The notes beneath the pieces are model-generated. The model saw only the letters and a program-made list of their open reading frames with translations. It did no database searches and had not been told where the DNA came from. The translations under genes and the position numbers were made by a program. DNA of 64,000 nt from Sipunculus nudus (lineage: Eukaryota; Annelida; Sipuncula; Golfingiida; Sipunculidae): assembly GCA_026874595.1 (NCBI GenBank), contig CM049306.1, positions 106,529,142 through 106,593,141 of the forward strand. Direction: 5' to 3'. This document shows, piece by piece, positions 25,608 through 37,663 of this stretch; position 1 is the stretch's first letter, and each line of letters opens with the position of its first letter.

Positions 25608-28600
25608 GTCAGTGTCACCATGGCAACATCAATATCATATATAGAACTCATCAGTTGATACAAGTTACAACTAGATCAGTTTAATGCTAGTTATTATTAT
25701 ATACATACAGTTATATATCACCTGTCTCACGTCACTTAATTATAGACATAGGCCGGACTAAGTATTAACATTTTCATGATCTTGTCTTTAATCAAGAGAT
25801 TCTTATCAGATACAGTTATATATAATGATGCTAAGCTGTTTCAGTAAAGGCTTACTGGGATTGTGTCATGTGTCTTGTGTTATGTAAAATATGTTACACT
25901 ATGTTGATTATTACAATTGATTGATCATAATGAAAGAGAGAGTGGTCTATTACTTTGTAATAATAATGTTTATGAAATTCATATTATAATGATAAATTTC
26001 AACATTAATAAAAAGTTCAGATTTTGGGTGACTTTAAAGTACTTGATAAATAATTTGAGTGTATAGTCCTATACTGTACACAATGAATAGTATTTATGTG
26101 AACCAGGGCAAATTGTGGTTATCAGAGAACTGATAATTGAAATGAAGATTAAAGAACATACCCTGATTGTTATTAATTATACCTCTTGATTTAGAAGAGT
26201 GTATTAACAACTCCTTAATTAATATCAGCTTGGTGAATACCTAAATGCAAGCAAAATATTAAAAGTTATCATAAAACAATGAAAAACCACGGTAGCAGTA
26301 GGTGTCTTCAAGTTATATACAAGCATGAGTTTTTCTGATTTAAGTTGGTCTGATCAAGATTTTAAAAGTTCAAGTATTTGACTGAAATAAGCTCATATAA
26401 ACTCTGAATTGACTAAAATAAAGAATTTGTAGAGACACCAATTGAAGAAAGTACAATTAATAAATTTAGCAATAGATTTCATATACATGTATGTTGTTGT
26501 GGTATCATTTTGTTAAATCAGCATCTCAGGGATTATCTTTCAGAAACTCAAAGCCTTCAGTAGTCATGTCTGCAGCAGCATCTAGTGGCACCACCTACAG
26601 GGCAGCTCTGTGTAGAGAGATCGGGAAACCCATGACAGTCGAAAGCTTAGAGAGAAAACCCCTCGGCTATGGAGAGGTACGCATGGACGAAATGTTCACA
26701 ATTAACTGTTTTTAAACATTCAGTTAAGTTTACACTTCATCTTTCTTCCTAGTGATTAGAATGCATTAATAAATGTTATAATAAGTTAAAAGTTTGATTT
26801 CTTGTATTTTATTGTTATTTCAGCATGGGTATATGTGTGATGTCTAGTAAAATGACAGGAGAATGGTGTATTTTAATTAGTGTGTATTTTGTTTTTAAGT
26901 GTGTAATTTTTTTTAAGTGATTAAGTGTCAAATAAAATTGGTACATTGTATTTCAGTGTTAAGCATACACACAGTAAACATAGCAACAGTGATAATCTTT
27001 GTCCATCATCGATCCAGGTGGTTGGTTGGACATTTGTTTATTGGACACTCTTTTTTTAATGGTTAAAACTGCAGATCTGCCAGTTTCTCTCTCTGTAGAA
27101 CCTGTGGTATTTACATACCTGTATTTGCTGTATTTTTTTCAGGTGAGACTGAAGGTGAAGCATGCTGCCATTAACTTTGGTGATATTCTTATGATCCAAG
27201 GAAAATACCAGTCCCGTCCTGAGCTGCCGTTCACTCCAGGTGAGTACTTATACCAGCTGTCAGTTCTCAAGCAGAAATAATCAGGTTTTGTAGTCATTTT
27301 AATGTGACACAAAATCTAGTTTTTAAAAAAAAATAATAGACATAAAATATTGAATATGATTGTTATATTGTACGTCTTTAATCAAATTTTGTATACAAGT
27401 CTGTATGCTTTTTGGAATATGTTCACAAATTTTCATTGTAACAAACATTGCCTTCTCAGTATATAATACGCATTTTATATATTTCCCTCTGTATAAATAA
27501 ACTAACTATTAGATTGAAGAAAAAAAGGGTGATTTTATAAAATTTCAGTGCTGACGGATATGGAGAATATTCTTTATCTTTCTCTAATATCAAATACACT
27601 GAGCATTATTACTGGCCTCTAAACAGAATGAAATATCATGAAATTGTGCATGTTCATAGATCTTGAATACGTTCATCTTGTACTTTAGACTGGTCGGGCC
27701 ATCTGCACTATGGCATCCTTCTGTGCATTTCCTTTGGATGAAAATTGCTCATCCCTCAGGGGTGTTGCAATGCATTAATTGGTCTTATGTCCATCCATCT
27801 TGGGATTCTTCTTTTAGACCTTACATGTGGCGCCACCTGCCTTCCAGTTTTCATTGAATACATTGATGTCCATTTCTCAGGAGTTGCATGCCATATTGGC
27901 CTGAAATGGTGCATGTCCATAAATCTTATATATCTCCATCTGGTGGTGCCATCTGGAATTGTTTTTGCGTGGGGTGAGATAGCACAAAGTATTTAATACA
28001 TGACCTTTCATATGACCATCAAGGAATGGGACCTTGATTATGACCTTGTCTGTGACCTTGTGTGTTCAGGGTCAGAGCTGGCTGGGGAGGTGATTGAGGT
28101 CGGTGAAGGAGTGGAGAACCTAAGGGTTGGTGACAGAGTCATGGGAGCCACTGGACCTAACTTGGGAGCCCAGGCAGAGGAGACTAATGTGTCTGAAATG
28201 GTAAATATGACATGAAGCTGGTCCATATATATGATGTGAAGCTGGTCCAGTTTAATATGATGTGAAGCTGGTCCAGTTAAATATGATGTGAAGCTGGTCC
28301 AGTTTAATATGATGTGTAGCTGGTCCGGTTAAATACAACGTGAAGCTGATCCAGTTAAAAATGAAGTGATTTTTAATTTTAGCTGGTCCAGTTAAATACG
28401 ACATAAAGCTGGTCCATTGATAACACCATGGTAGCAAATAGTTGTTGGAACTGGTTGTAAAAAATCATTTCTGATGATAAGAAATAAAAAGAAATAAAAT
28501 GACTGATGCTCAGTTATTAATTGATTATATATATTTTATATAAATTTGAAATCTGCTGTATAGAATTATGCCTAACTTTAACACAACACTGACAGGTGAA

Positions 28601-31600
28601 GGTAAGAGCAAGGTTGTTGACACCTGATGGTTGTTGATGCTGTTCAGTTTTTTAGCTCAGCTGACTTTCAGTCATGCTGAGCTATAGCGATCACTCTTTG
28701 TCCGTTGTCCGTCTGTCTGTCCGTCTGTCTGTCCATTAACCAGGCACAAATCGTAACCGCTGGACCTAGAATCTTGTAGCTTGACATTCTGAGAGGTCCA
28801 TGAAAAATCTCCTTGGAAACCAGAAATTAGGTCTCTGTTACCCATATCCTTAAGTCCCCAAAGTACCCCCCAGAATAGTAAAAAAATTCATACAAAACTT
28901 CAATATCTCATTAACTACATCACTGATGGTCATGATTTTTGGCATACATATTGATCATGATATGTTCCATCAGTTCCTGCAGACTGGTGGCGCCACCTGT
29001 ATTTTTTGATTTTTTACAATTTTTTTTCTCTATTTTTGAGACTTTTAAAAATGTGGACATCTGTTAACAGGGCACAAATCGTGAAGACTGGACCTAGAAT
29101 CTTCATTCTTGATATTCTGAGAGGCCTATCCTCCGAGTTATGGGGCCCCAAAGTACCCCCAAGAATAGTAAAAAATTTCATAAAAAAACTTCATTATCTG
29201 ATTAACTACATCACTGATGGTCATGAATTTTTGCATACATATTGATCATGAGATGTTTCATCAGTTCCTGCAGACTGGTGGCGCCACATGTATTTTTCGA
29301 TTTTTTACAATTTTTTTTCTCTATTTTTGAGACTTTTAAAAATGTGGACATCTGTTAACAGGGCATAAATCATGAAGACTAGACCTAGAATCTTCATTCT
29401 TGACATTCTGGGAGGCCTATGAAAAGTCTCCATGGAAACCAGAAATTAGGTCTCTGTTACCCATATCCTTCGAGTTATGGGGCCCCAAAGTACCCCCAAG
29501 AATAGTAAAAAATTTCATAAAAAACTTCAATATCTGATTAACTACATCACTGATGGTCATGAATTTTTGCATATGTATTGATCATGAAGTGTTTCATCAG
29601 TTCCTGCAGACTGGTGGCGCCACCTGTATTTTTCGATTTTTTACAATTTTTTTTTCTCTATTTTTGAGACCATTAAGGATGTAGTTATCTGTCAACAGGG
29701 TTCAAATTGTAACAACTGGACCTAGAATCTTCATGCTTGACACACAGGGAGACCCATGAAAAGACTCCATGGAAACCTGGAATTAGGTCTCTGCTACCCA
29801 TATCCTTTGAGCTATGGCACTCCAAAGTACAGCTCAGAATAATGGAAAATTTGATACAAAAGCTGAAGTATCTGAACAACTAATGCAGAGATCACCATAA
29901 TTTTTTGCATGGATACTGATCATGGAGTGTTTCATCAGCCTGGGTGCACAACCTCTATTTTTTTCGATTTTTTACAAATTTTTTTCTCTATTTTTGAGAC
30001 CTTTAAAAATGTGGACATCTGTTATCAGGGCACAAATCGTAAAGACTGGACCTAGAATCTACATTCTTGACATTCTGAGAGGCCTATGAAAAGTCTCCAT
30101 GGAAACCAGAAATTAGGTCTCTGTTACCCATATCCTTTGAGCTATGGGGCCCCAAAGTACCCCCCCCCCCCCTCGAATAGTGAAAAATTTCATAGGAAAA
30201 CTTCAATATCTCATTAACTACATCACTCATGGTCATGATTTTTGGCATACATATTGATCATGAGATGTTTCATCAGTTTCTGCAGACTGGGTGTGCCACC
30301 TCTATTTTTATGCCCCCGCCACAAAGTGGCCAGGGCATATAGTTTTACCCATGTCCGTCATTCCGTCATTCCGAAATCAAACAGTTGTACGGACTTTTTT
30401 TCGCAATGCCTGCAGATATTGGCCTGATTTTTAGTGTGTTGGCAGGTATAGATCAGTTACAGATCGAGTTCGCGTTTCGTCCCGGTTGACCTACTTTTGA
30501 CCGTTTTACGGCTCCTAAACATAGAAAATTTCATGAAAAATAGAAATTTTCATGACAAATACACATGTACAGACTTTTTTTCCCAATGCCTGCAGATATT
30601 GGCCTGATTTTTGGTGTGTGGGCAGATAATGACCAGTTACAGATCGAGTTTGCGTTTCCTCCTGGTTGACCTACTTTTGACTGTTTTACAGCTCCTAAAC
30701 TTAGAAAAATTCATGAAAAATAGAAATTTTCATGACAAATACACATGTACAGCCGTTTTTAGCCCTCAGCTCATAGGCTGATGGGCTATTCTTGTCACCC
30801 AAGCTGTCCATCTGTCCGTCCGTCCATCTGTCTGTCCGGTGTCTGTCCGTCCGTCAGTTCCGTGTCTGTTAACTTTTACCTTGTGAGCGGGATATCTCTA
30901 AAAGGATTCACCGTTTGAATTTTATTTCATCAGTGAAGATGAATATCGATAAACTCTCGGTCAAGTTCGAAGATGGGTGACCTTGACCCATTTTTCTACA
31001 TTTTAGAGCTGATTATAGAAAAACACTCAGAAGTTTATATCTCAGGAACCATTGTGTGGATTTTCACAAAACTTACTATGACCATTGGGACTGCTGGTCA
31101 GTATGTGCTGCACAATTTTGGTGACGCCACCTGCAATTTCTGATGTTTTAATGAAATTTTATCGGATTTTTTCAATTTTGGCCTTTTGTGCAGGATATCT
31201 CCAAAGGTATTCAACACAGGAACTTCATTTCTTCAGTGCTATTGCATTATATTTACAAAATCTTGGTCAAGTTCAAAGATGGGTCATCTTGACCTACTTT
31301 TCAAGGTCACAGAGCTTAGTATAGAAAAAAACTTAGGAGCTTATTTCTCAGGAAGCGTTTGGTGGATTGTTATGAAACATGGTATATACCTCTCCAATTT
31401 AAATTTATAAATGATTATCAACTTTTGCTAATATTCTAGTTTCGCAATGCAATGCTTACAGATACTGGCCTAATGTTTGGTCTGTAGGGGCATAATGACC
31501 ACTTACAGATCGAGTTCGCATTTCGTCCCAGTTAACCTATTTTTTACCATATGACAGATCCTGAACATAGAAAATTTCATGAAAGACAGAAATTTTCATG

Positions 31601-34600
31601 AAAAATGCACATATATGGACTTTTTTCACAATGCCTGCAGATACTGGCCTGATTTTTGGTGTGTTGCTTGATAATGACCCTTTACAGATCGAGTTTGCAT
31701 TTTGCCCTTGTTGACCTACTTTTGACCATACAACACCTGAACTTAAAAAATTTTACAAAATTTAACAAATGTTTCTAATTTGCCCAAGGCGGGGGCATTC
31801 GTGTCATTCCGACACATCTAGTTTTTCAAATTTTTACAAATTTTTTTCTCTATTTTTGAGACCTTTAAAGATGTGGTTATCTGTCAACAGGGCACAAATT
31901 GTAACTACTGGACCTAGAATCTTCATTCTTGTCATTCAAGGAGGCGCATGAAAAGTGTCTGTGGAAACCTGAAATTAGGTCTCTGTTACCCATATCCTCC
32001 AAGCTATAGGACTCCAAAGTATCCCTTAGAATAATGGAAAATTTGATACAAAAGCTGAAGTACCTGAACAACTAATCCAGAGACCACCATGCTTCTTTGC
32101 ATGGATGTTGACCATTAAGTGTTTTTATAAGTTTCTGCAGACTGGTGGAGCCACCTGTATTTTTTTTAAAATTTTTTCTCTATTTTTTTAGATATATTAA
32201 TGCAGACACAATCTCAGCCTGTTGGTTAATCTGTTTGATGCTTCAGTTGAATGGGTATATACTACCATTCAGATGATAAAATTTCCTTTTGCCAATCTCT
32301 TCCCAGTCAGCTGAGCGTCATGACCCATGGGTCACTTGTTTTGTTTGTTTTCTGTGCTTTCTTACATCTCTGATAGGATTTAAATAGTTTCTGTATTATA
32401 TGACATCTTTGCCTGTGCAATCCAGTTAATTATATTTGATAATGCAAAATTGCAACCAGTTTAATTGATTATGAAAGAAAATAACCCATAATTTATATAA
32501 TCAGTTAATTGGCACACCACTAGAAACATTTTAAGATATTTGTATAAGCATTACACTGATAGTTGTACGAAATACCACACTTGATTTCCCATTCTGTAAA
32601 CTTACACATTCATTATACACAAAAAGGCTATATTTATCTTTTCTTTTGTGTTTCATTTTACATTATTTAGTTATTTTTTGGTTCATGTTTTCTGATGAAT
32701 GGGGTACTTGGTATGAAATACGGAAGACACCCAGCCCCATACCTTTTAAAGTTCTGAAGAAAACTACTTATTTAATATCTAAGAAAACATGCACTCTGTT
32801 TTGTCATGACACATTGACAGACGTTTCAGGGTCAAGGACCCCTTATGAGAGTTATTGATAAGATGTAGGTAGAATAAATATTAAAATTGTAAGCTAGAAG
32901 ATGCCATCTTGGTCTGGATGTAGAGGAATAAAGAAATTCCAAAATAAGTAGTTTGAATAAAAAGGTTCATTCTGATTATCTCCATTTTGCTTACATTGTT
33001 CTGTTATTGTTTTTTTTGTGAGAAGAAATGTAACTATTTTGCAATAATCACTAAAAAACAAGAGCATCCCTTTGTCTAGATGACTAAAATTAACTGTGTA
33101 TTACATATACAGGAATAGTAGCACTTTTCTGAGGGTGTATTGATAAAAATAATAAACATAAGATGTCTGACATTTACACATATTAGTTATATTTATTTAT
33201 TTTTTTTTTCTCAAAGGCAGTGACAAAAATACCAGATTCTGTGTCCACAGAAGTAGGAGCCAGTGTGACAATCAGTTACTGTACAGCCTGGATGGCTCTG
33301 ACACGCAGGGCTAATGTTGAACCAGGGTAAGTATCAAGACTGCTGAAGTCTTGTCAGTCCAACAAAAAAAGTTTAACATGTGAGCTTTGACACAAGGTCC
33401 AGTACTCAGTAATAATTAAACCTAAATTCACAAACACATATATCTTTTAACTTTGGCACAAGTGGGGCAATCAACATTTAAACTGATCTTTTACTGTATA
33501 TCAATACACAATACAAAGTTATTTTGTGAGAATCAAGATGTTTTTGATGCTGGTGTATTTTTTACAAAGGTTTAATTTTCTGCCAAGGGTGAATCTAAAT
33601 TTACATAAGGTTTTATAACAAGCCATCAGGTTAAGATGGGAATGGCAGAGGAAGAGATATTGAGCACAAAATCCCATTAATATTTGTATTTTTTCCCCAT
33701 CAGAGACACAGTGCTGGTAACAGCGGCTGCTGGAGCAGTGGGTTTAGCTACAGTTGATCTGGCTGCTAATGTCTTCAAATGCAAGGTAAGGCCACCACAT
33801 GCATACAGTACATGTACTCATACAAGGTTTGTTCCATTTGTAATATGCTTGACATGAGGAATCATACATATAAACTCTACATGTTAATGTTGTCGGCTCC
33901 CAGGGTGGACTATGTGGACATGCTTTCAGTGAAGATACTCATTATAAGTAGATGCCAGTGAGGATGTGCCTAATATTTACTGCTCAGAGGCTGAATAAAG
34001 TGCACTTAAAATTTGCACAACTCCCTCAAGTAGCTAGATTCACTCGGGTTAAACATATGACATATTTATTTCACTTTTGAAATAAAATCAAAGCTGAGTA
34101 AAGTACTGTACTTAAAGTGTGTCAGAATTTGTCCTAAATCTGAAATAAATGTTAAATAAAAGGTTAGATTAAAACACATCATAAATTTATTTCCCTTTTT
34201 CTGTCAGAGAGTATCATATATGCTGCGTTCACTACCTCTGGGATTTATTGTAAAGTACCAGTGCAAGCACCTTGCAGCCTTTCGGTACCCAACAAAAGGC
34301 CCACTGACCGGATGTCTAGGTTGTCATAGTACCAAAAAGAAACTGATTTATAAAATATGTTTCCTGTCACAGTTGTTCAATTTTATTTGTCATTAAAAAC
34401 CTTTATGTACACCTGTATAATATTGGTTTCATTATTTGCTCCTTGGATCCTGCAAAGCCGTGGATAAAGGTGAAGGTCGCCAAGTTGGACAGATGGAACT
34501 ACTCAAAGTAGGCCCAGTTTGCCTGTGGTAAATACCACTGGGACCTTCTGTCAAACTCCATTTTCCACTTGTAAACTTGTATTTACCATATTACCCAGAG

Positions 34601-36082
34601 GTATCAAACACAGTATTACTCCCTAATATGCTTACCACTTATGGAGACAAATCAGTTATATTTAATTACAGGTGATAGGAGCCTGTGGCAGTGATGAGAA
34701 GTGTCAGCTTGTCAAAAAGTACGGAGCTGTAGAAGCCATCAATTACAACAAGGAGAAAATACCTGACAAGGTCAAACAACTGACAGAATTTCAAGGAGCT
34801 GATATTATTGTTGATAATGTTGGTGGAGATATATTTACACAATGTCTTAAAAGGTGAACTCTGATACTTTCTTAATTCCCTGAAAATAAATTGATATAGG
34901 TATATTCTTTTATAGCCTACTTACCTGATAAGTAAAAAAGCATCAGTTGTTACATAACAGTTACACATCTGAAAAGTGGACATATAAATACATCAGTGAG
35001 CTGAATTACAATAAAGCCTTGAAAGTCCTTTAACAGTCTTAATTGTTGGAAGAATGAGATGAAGAAATCGAGCAAAATTAATTTATTTAAACTTAAAATC
35101 TGAAGGACAAGCAGAAACCATTAAATGGAGCTTTAAAACTCATTTGATGTTATTAAATACGAAATATATGATATTCTGATATTCTTTTTATCTTTGATTA
35201 ACCAGCTAGAATACCTTAATCATGCCTGATTCTCTCTGCCTCTCTCTCCAGTATTGCTTTTGAAGGGAGACTGATCATCAATGGCTTTGCAGGAGGTGAA
35301 ATTCCAAAAATCCCAGCTAACATATTACTGGTGAAGAATGTATCGGCTGTTGGTTTGTTCTGGGGTTCATACAGCGCCCGTAATCCTCCTGTGTTCCAAG
35401 AAAGTATCCGTGCCATCGCTAGCTGTTTACAGAAGGGTCAGATCACTCCACACGCCTGTCGCAGTTTCCCATTAGACCAGGTAAGAAAATTATTTAAGGT
35501 AAATCACTACCAAAAGTAGAGTATTCAAGTATCAATTGAAGTGCTAGCTTTTCTAAGGGGGGGGGGGGGGGGGGGAGTAAAAAAAAAGTACACTGGAAAA
35601 TCACTAGAAGTTAAAAAATTACAGTTTTATTTTTTTTTTTTTTACTCGAAGGCAATTTGTGGGATTGAAAGGAAAGTTACAATGACATTAAATTAAACTT
35701 CAAAGCTGGAGTGTATACAGATAACAATTATTTGCAATATGTTATTCACAAATATCAGCACATCATGGACCATATTAGAGTAGATAAAATGATGTCACCT
35801 GAAGTTCACATAAAATTTTGCAGTCCTGGAATAAGGATTGGAACCATTAGATTGTTTGGTCTTGTTATAATCTAAATTCCTGTTACAGAGTGCCCCCTGC
35901 TGTCATCTGTTGGCTGAAAGTGAAACTAAGTATAGGCAAGACCCATTACACTTATGTGTTGACGTATGGGCTTCACTGAGTGCCATTCTGTTGATGTTTT
36001 TTTCTGTTTACAGATTAATGAAGCATACCAGTACATCATGCAGAGAAAGTCAACAGGAAAGGTCCTGGTCCAGATGTCATGA
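25543..36082 (+). CDS. Quinone oxidoreductase-like protein 2 homologue (zinc-free MDR family), nine exons
   Basis: Exons are 25543-25607, 26544-26676, 27143-27239, 28070-28200, 33217-33326, 33704-33785, 34672-34853, 35252-35480 and 36014-36082. All borders are GT/AG and all phases agree, giving 365 residues and TGA. Residues 1-30 (MLRSCRMAFYCPPELLLRTS...) are Arg-rich and almost free of acid, like a mitochondrial presequence. A GroES-like catalytic fold follows, with NFGDILMIQGKYQ, LPFTPGSELAGEVIEVGEGV and VGDRVMG (about residues 75-130). The NAD(P)-binding turn AAAGAVGLA is in exon 6 (about 185-195). Exon 7 has GADIIVDNVGGD. No zinc-ligand cysteine cluster is seen, as expected for quinone oxidoreductases. 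The family reduces quinones or enone substrates with NADPH, and the substrate here is unknown. The start was chosen because exon 1 joins exon 2 in frame. A start at 26491 is the alternative. Confidence 0.9.
28205..28425 (+). repeat. 26-bp minisatellite directly after the exon 4 splice donor
   Basis: Units of about 26 bp contain GAAGCTGGTCCAGTTAAATA (unit starts near 28214, 28238, 28264, 28290 and 28316, then degenerate to about 28420). The first unit overlaps the intron start GTAAATATGACATGAAGCTG. Confidence 0.85.
30310..31821 (+). mobile_element. E2 element, copy A, inserted in E1
   Basis: The 5' hairpin ATGCCCCCGCCACAAAGTGG...GGGCAT is followed by GTCCGTCATTCCGTCATTCC. About 177-bp subrepeats carry TGCCTGCAGATATTGGCCTG. 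The 3' end has the inverted copy GGCGGGGGCAT (31788-31798), hairpin GTGTCATTCCGACAC (31801-31815) and CTAG (31818-31821) before T. The E1 sequence on either side reads continuously through a T-run when E2 is left out. E3 copy A sits inside. Confidence 0.82.
30761..31439 (+). mobile_element. E3 element, copy A, inserted in E2
   Basis: The 5' hairpin begins AGCCCTCAGCTCATAGG and is followed by GGTGACAAG-complement wording and a GTCCGTCCGTCC microsatellite. The interior has GTGAGCGGGATATCTC and GGTGACCTTGACC. The 3' end is TATTCTAG at 31432-31439 before T. The E2 subrepeat ACATGTACAG...TCGCAATGC resumes on both sides. The 3' inverted repeat seen in copy C is missing here, so the end is degenerate. 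Confidence 0.78.
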
Positions 36083-37663
36083 AAGGATAACATTCTTACA
36101 CTGTTTCAGTTCCTACACAAATGTCACATATCAGTTATTGTGAAAGACAATTAAAATCTTTGGACTGTGATTAATACTGTACAAATGCATGAAACTGTAT
36201 GTATAACTGTATACTAAATCCTCTCTTGCTTTTCATGTGAAAGGCCTTAGCTATCCTTGTCAAGAGATATGTTGTCCAAATTGGCAAAAGCAGCTGGTAT
36301 ATGCTTCCATGTTTGATATGTTATTGAGAGTTTATAGCTTGTTAACAGCTTTTTCCATGACAATATCTTGGTTACTTGGTGAATGATCTGTTGGGTATTG
36401 CTTTTACATTTAACATGGGCACTGTTCTTTATTTATGATTTTCCTTTACTTTCATTGTTCAGCATTATATTTTCATTGTAATAACTTTGGCATCTTAATC
36501 AGAACCTCCAGTGTCATGTATGTCATCTTTTTATCTGTCTTAATGACTTAATGACTCAGAGATTGCACAGCAGATGTTCTAATTTCCCTTTTTCCTGATC
36601 TTACCTTCACACAAACCTGTGTTAATTTATTTCCTGCTTCATTTCATTTATGGAAGAAGCTGAATAGGGACATAAATTTTTTGCCTCTTCCCCCCCCCTC
36701 CCCCCCCCCCCCCCCGCAAAAAAAAAAAAAAAAGCTCAAAACTGACAAACACTCACCTTTACCCTCAGGTATAAAAGTCGTAGACGAAGCACAAGTACCT
36801 GAGAATGCACAATGAAATCCTGTATTCAAGGAAATGGTCAATGTATCACAAAGAGCTTGGTACTCAACTTGCCGAAGGATCCAACTTTTTTGTAATTTGA
36901 TATGGTGTATATTAAAAATATTTGTTTGGTTTTGATTTTGGTGTTGAAAAATGGCCCTTTTTGCTGTTAACACAGGGCTTCTGGTATTTCCTGATTTTTT
37001 GCTAATGAATAAGTTCTGTTGCAGTGAACTATAGCAGCAGTGAACATGATGAAACTGAGACACAAGCTTATACTGAATGTATGATGTTTGTTCATACCCT
37101 AGTAAGTACTGTGGCAAATGAGAGATAAAAAGGATAACCATACTGAAAGGCCACCATCAGGATGATATACTGAGACAGAATATAACAGACTTACCACCTT
37201 CTTGTTGGACCAATAACATTCCTTGATTTTTGGCATTGTTTTCAATTAACCTGACTAGAAACAAGAATAACTCATCTTCCAGGATATCCCGTCGTCCAGG
37301 ATAGCGGGGAACCCTGTATCACCTACAGATCTTGTATGGTTGGTTCAGTTAAATATGAACAGTGTTCTCACGGGTATGTGTAATTGGTGCAGAATGTTTC
37401 AGAAGTCGTTATTACTGTCTACCTCTGGTTTTATAAATAGAGTAGAAGTAGTTCTCAAAGAAACATATGGAGAATACATGAATCCACAATTAGGGATGTG
37501 CTAGGAGTTATTACTGGTGAATGTGTTGAATGACAGACTAATGAAATTGGATTACTTTCACTACATACTGTATAGATATCAATGGGATGTGTATGATTGT
37601 TATTTGTTACTTTTACATGTTAAACTGTATGTATAATAAAATATATTTTATATCAAGAATAAA
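36083..37663 (+). other. Probable 3' untranslated region of the QORL2-like gene
   Basis: No further exon follows the TGA at 36080-36082. The clearest AATAAA is at 37658-37663, followed by GT-rich sequence. That would give a 3' UTR of about 1.6 kb. Earlier cleavage cannot be excluded. A C-run followed by an A-run lies at 36689-36733. Confidence 0.4.

Larger units (their letters stand above)
28654..32338 (+). mobile_element. E1 element, copy A (Helentron-like, non-autonomous), interrupted
   Basis: The 5' end is a hairpin, AGCTCAGCTGAC...GTCATGCTGAGCT (28654-28684), followed by a GTCCGTCTGTCC microsatellite. The interior has tandem subrepeats of about 290-340 bp carrying GGACCTAGAATCTTCATTCT (near 28763, 29091, 29382, 29720, 30049 and 31911). 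Near the 3' end the inverted word CAGCTGAGC (32308-32316) precedes a perfect palindrome TGACCCATGGGTCA (32321-32334) and the terminal CTTG before T. It lies in intron 4 of the QORL2-like gene and is split by an E2 element at 30310-31821. No protein is encoded. Confidence 0.8.

Noticed and set aside
36644-37141. 165-codon minus-strand frame
   Set aside because: It runs through a C-run/A-run and the 3' UTR of the QORL2-like gene, lacks any motif and has a low-complexity end.
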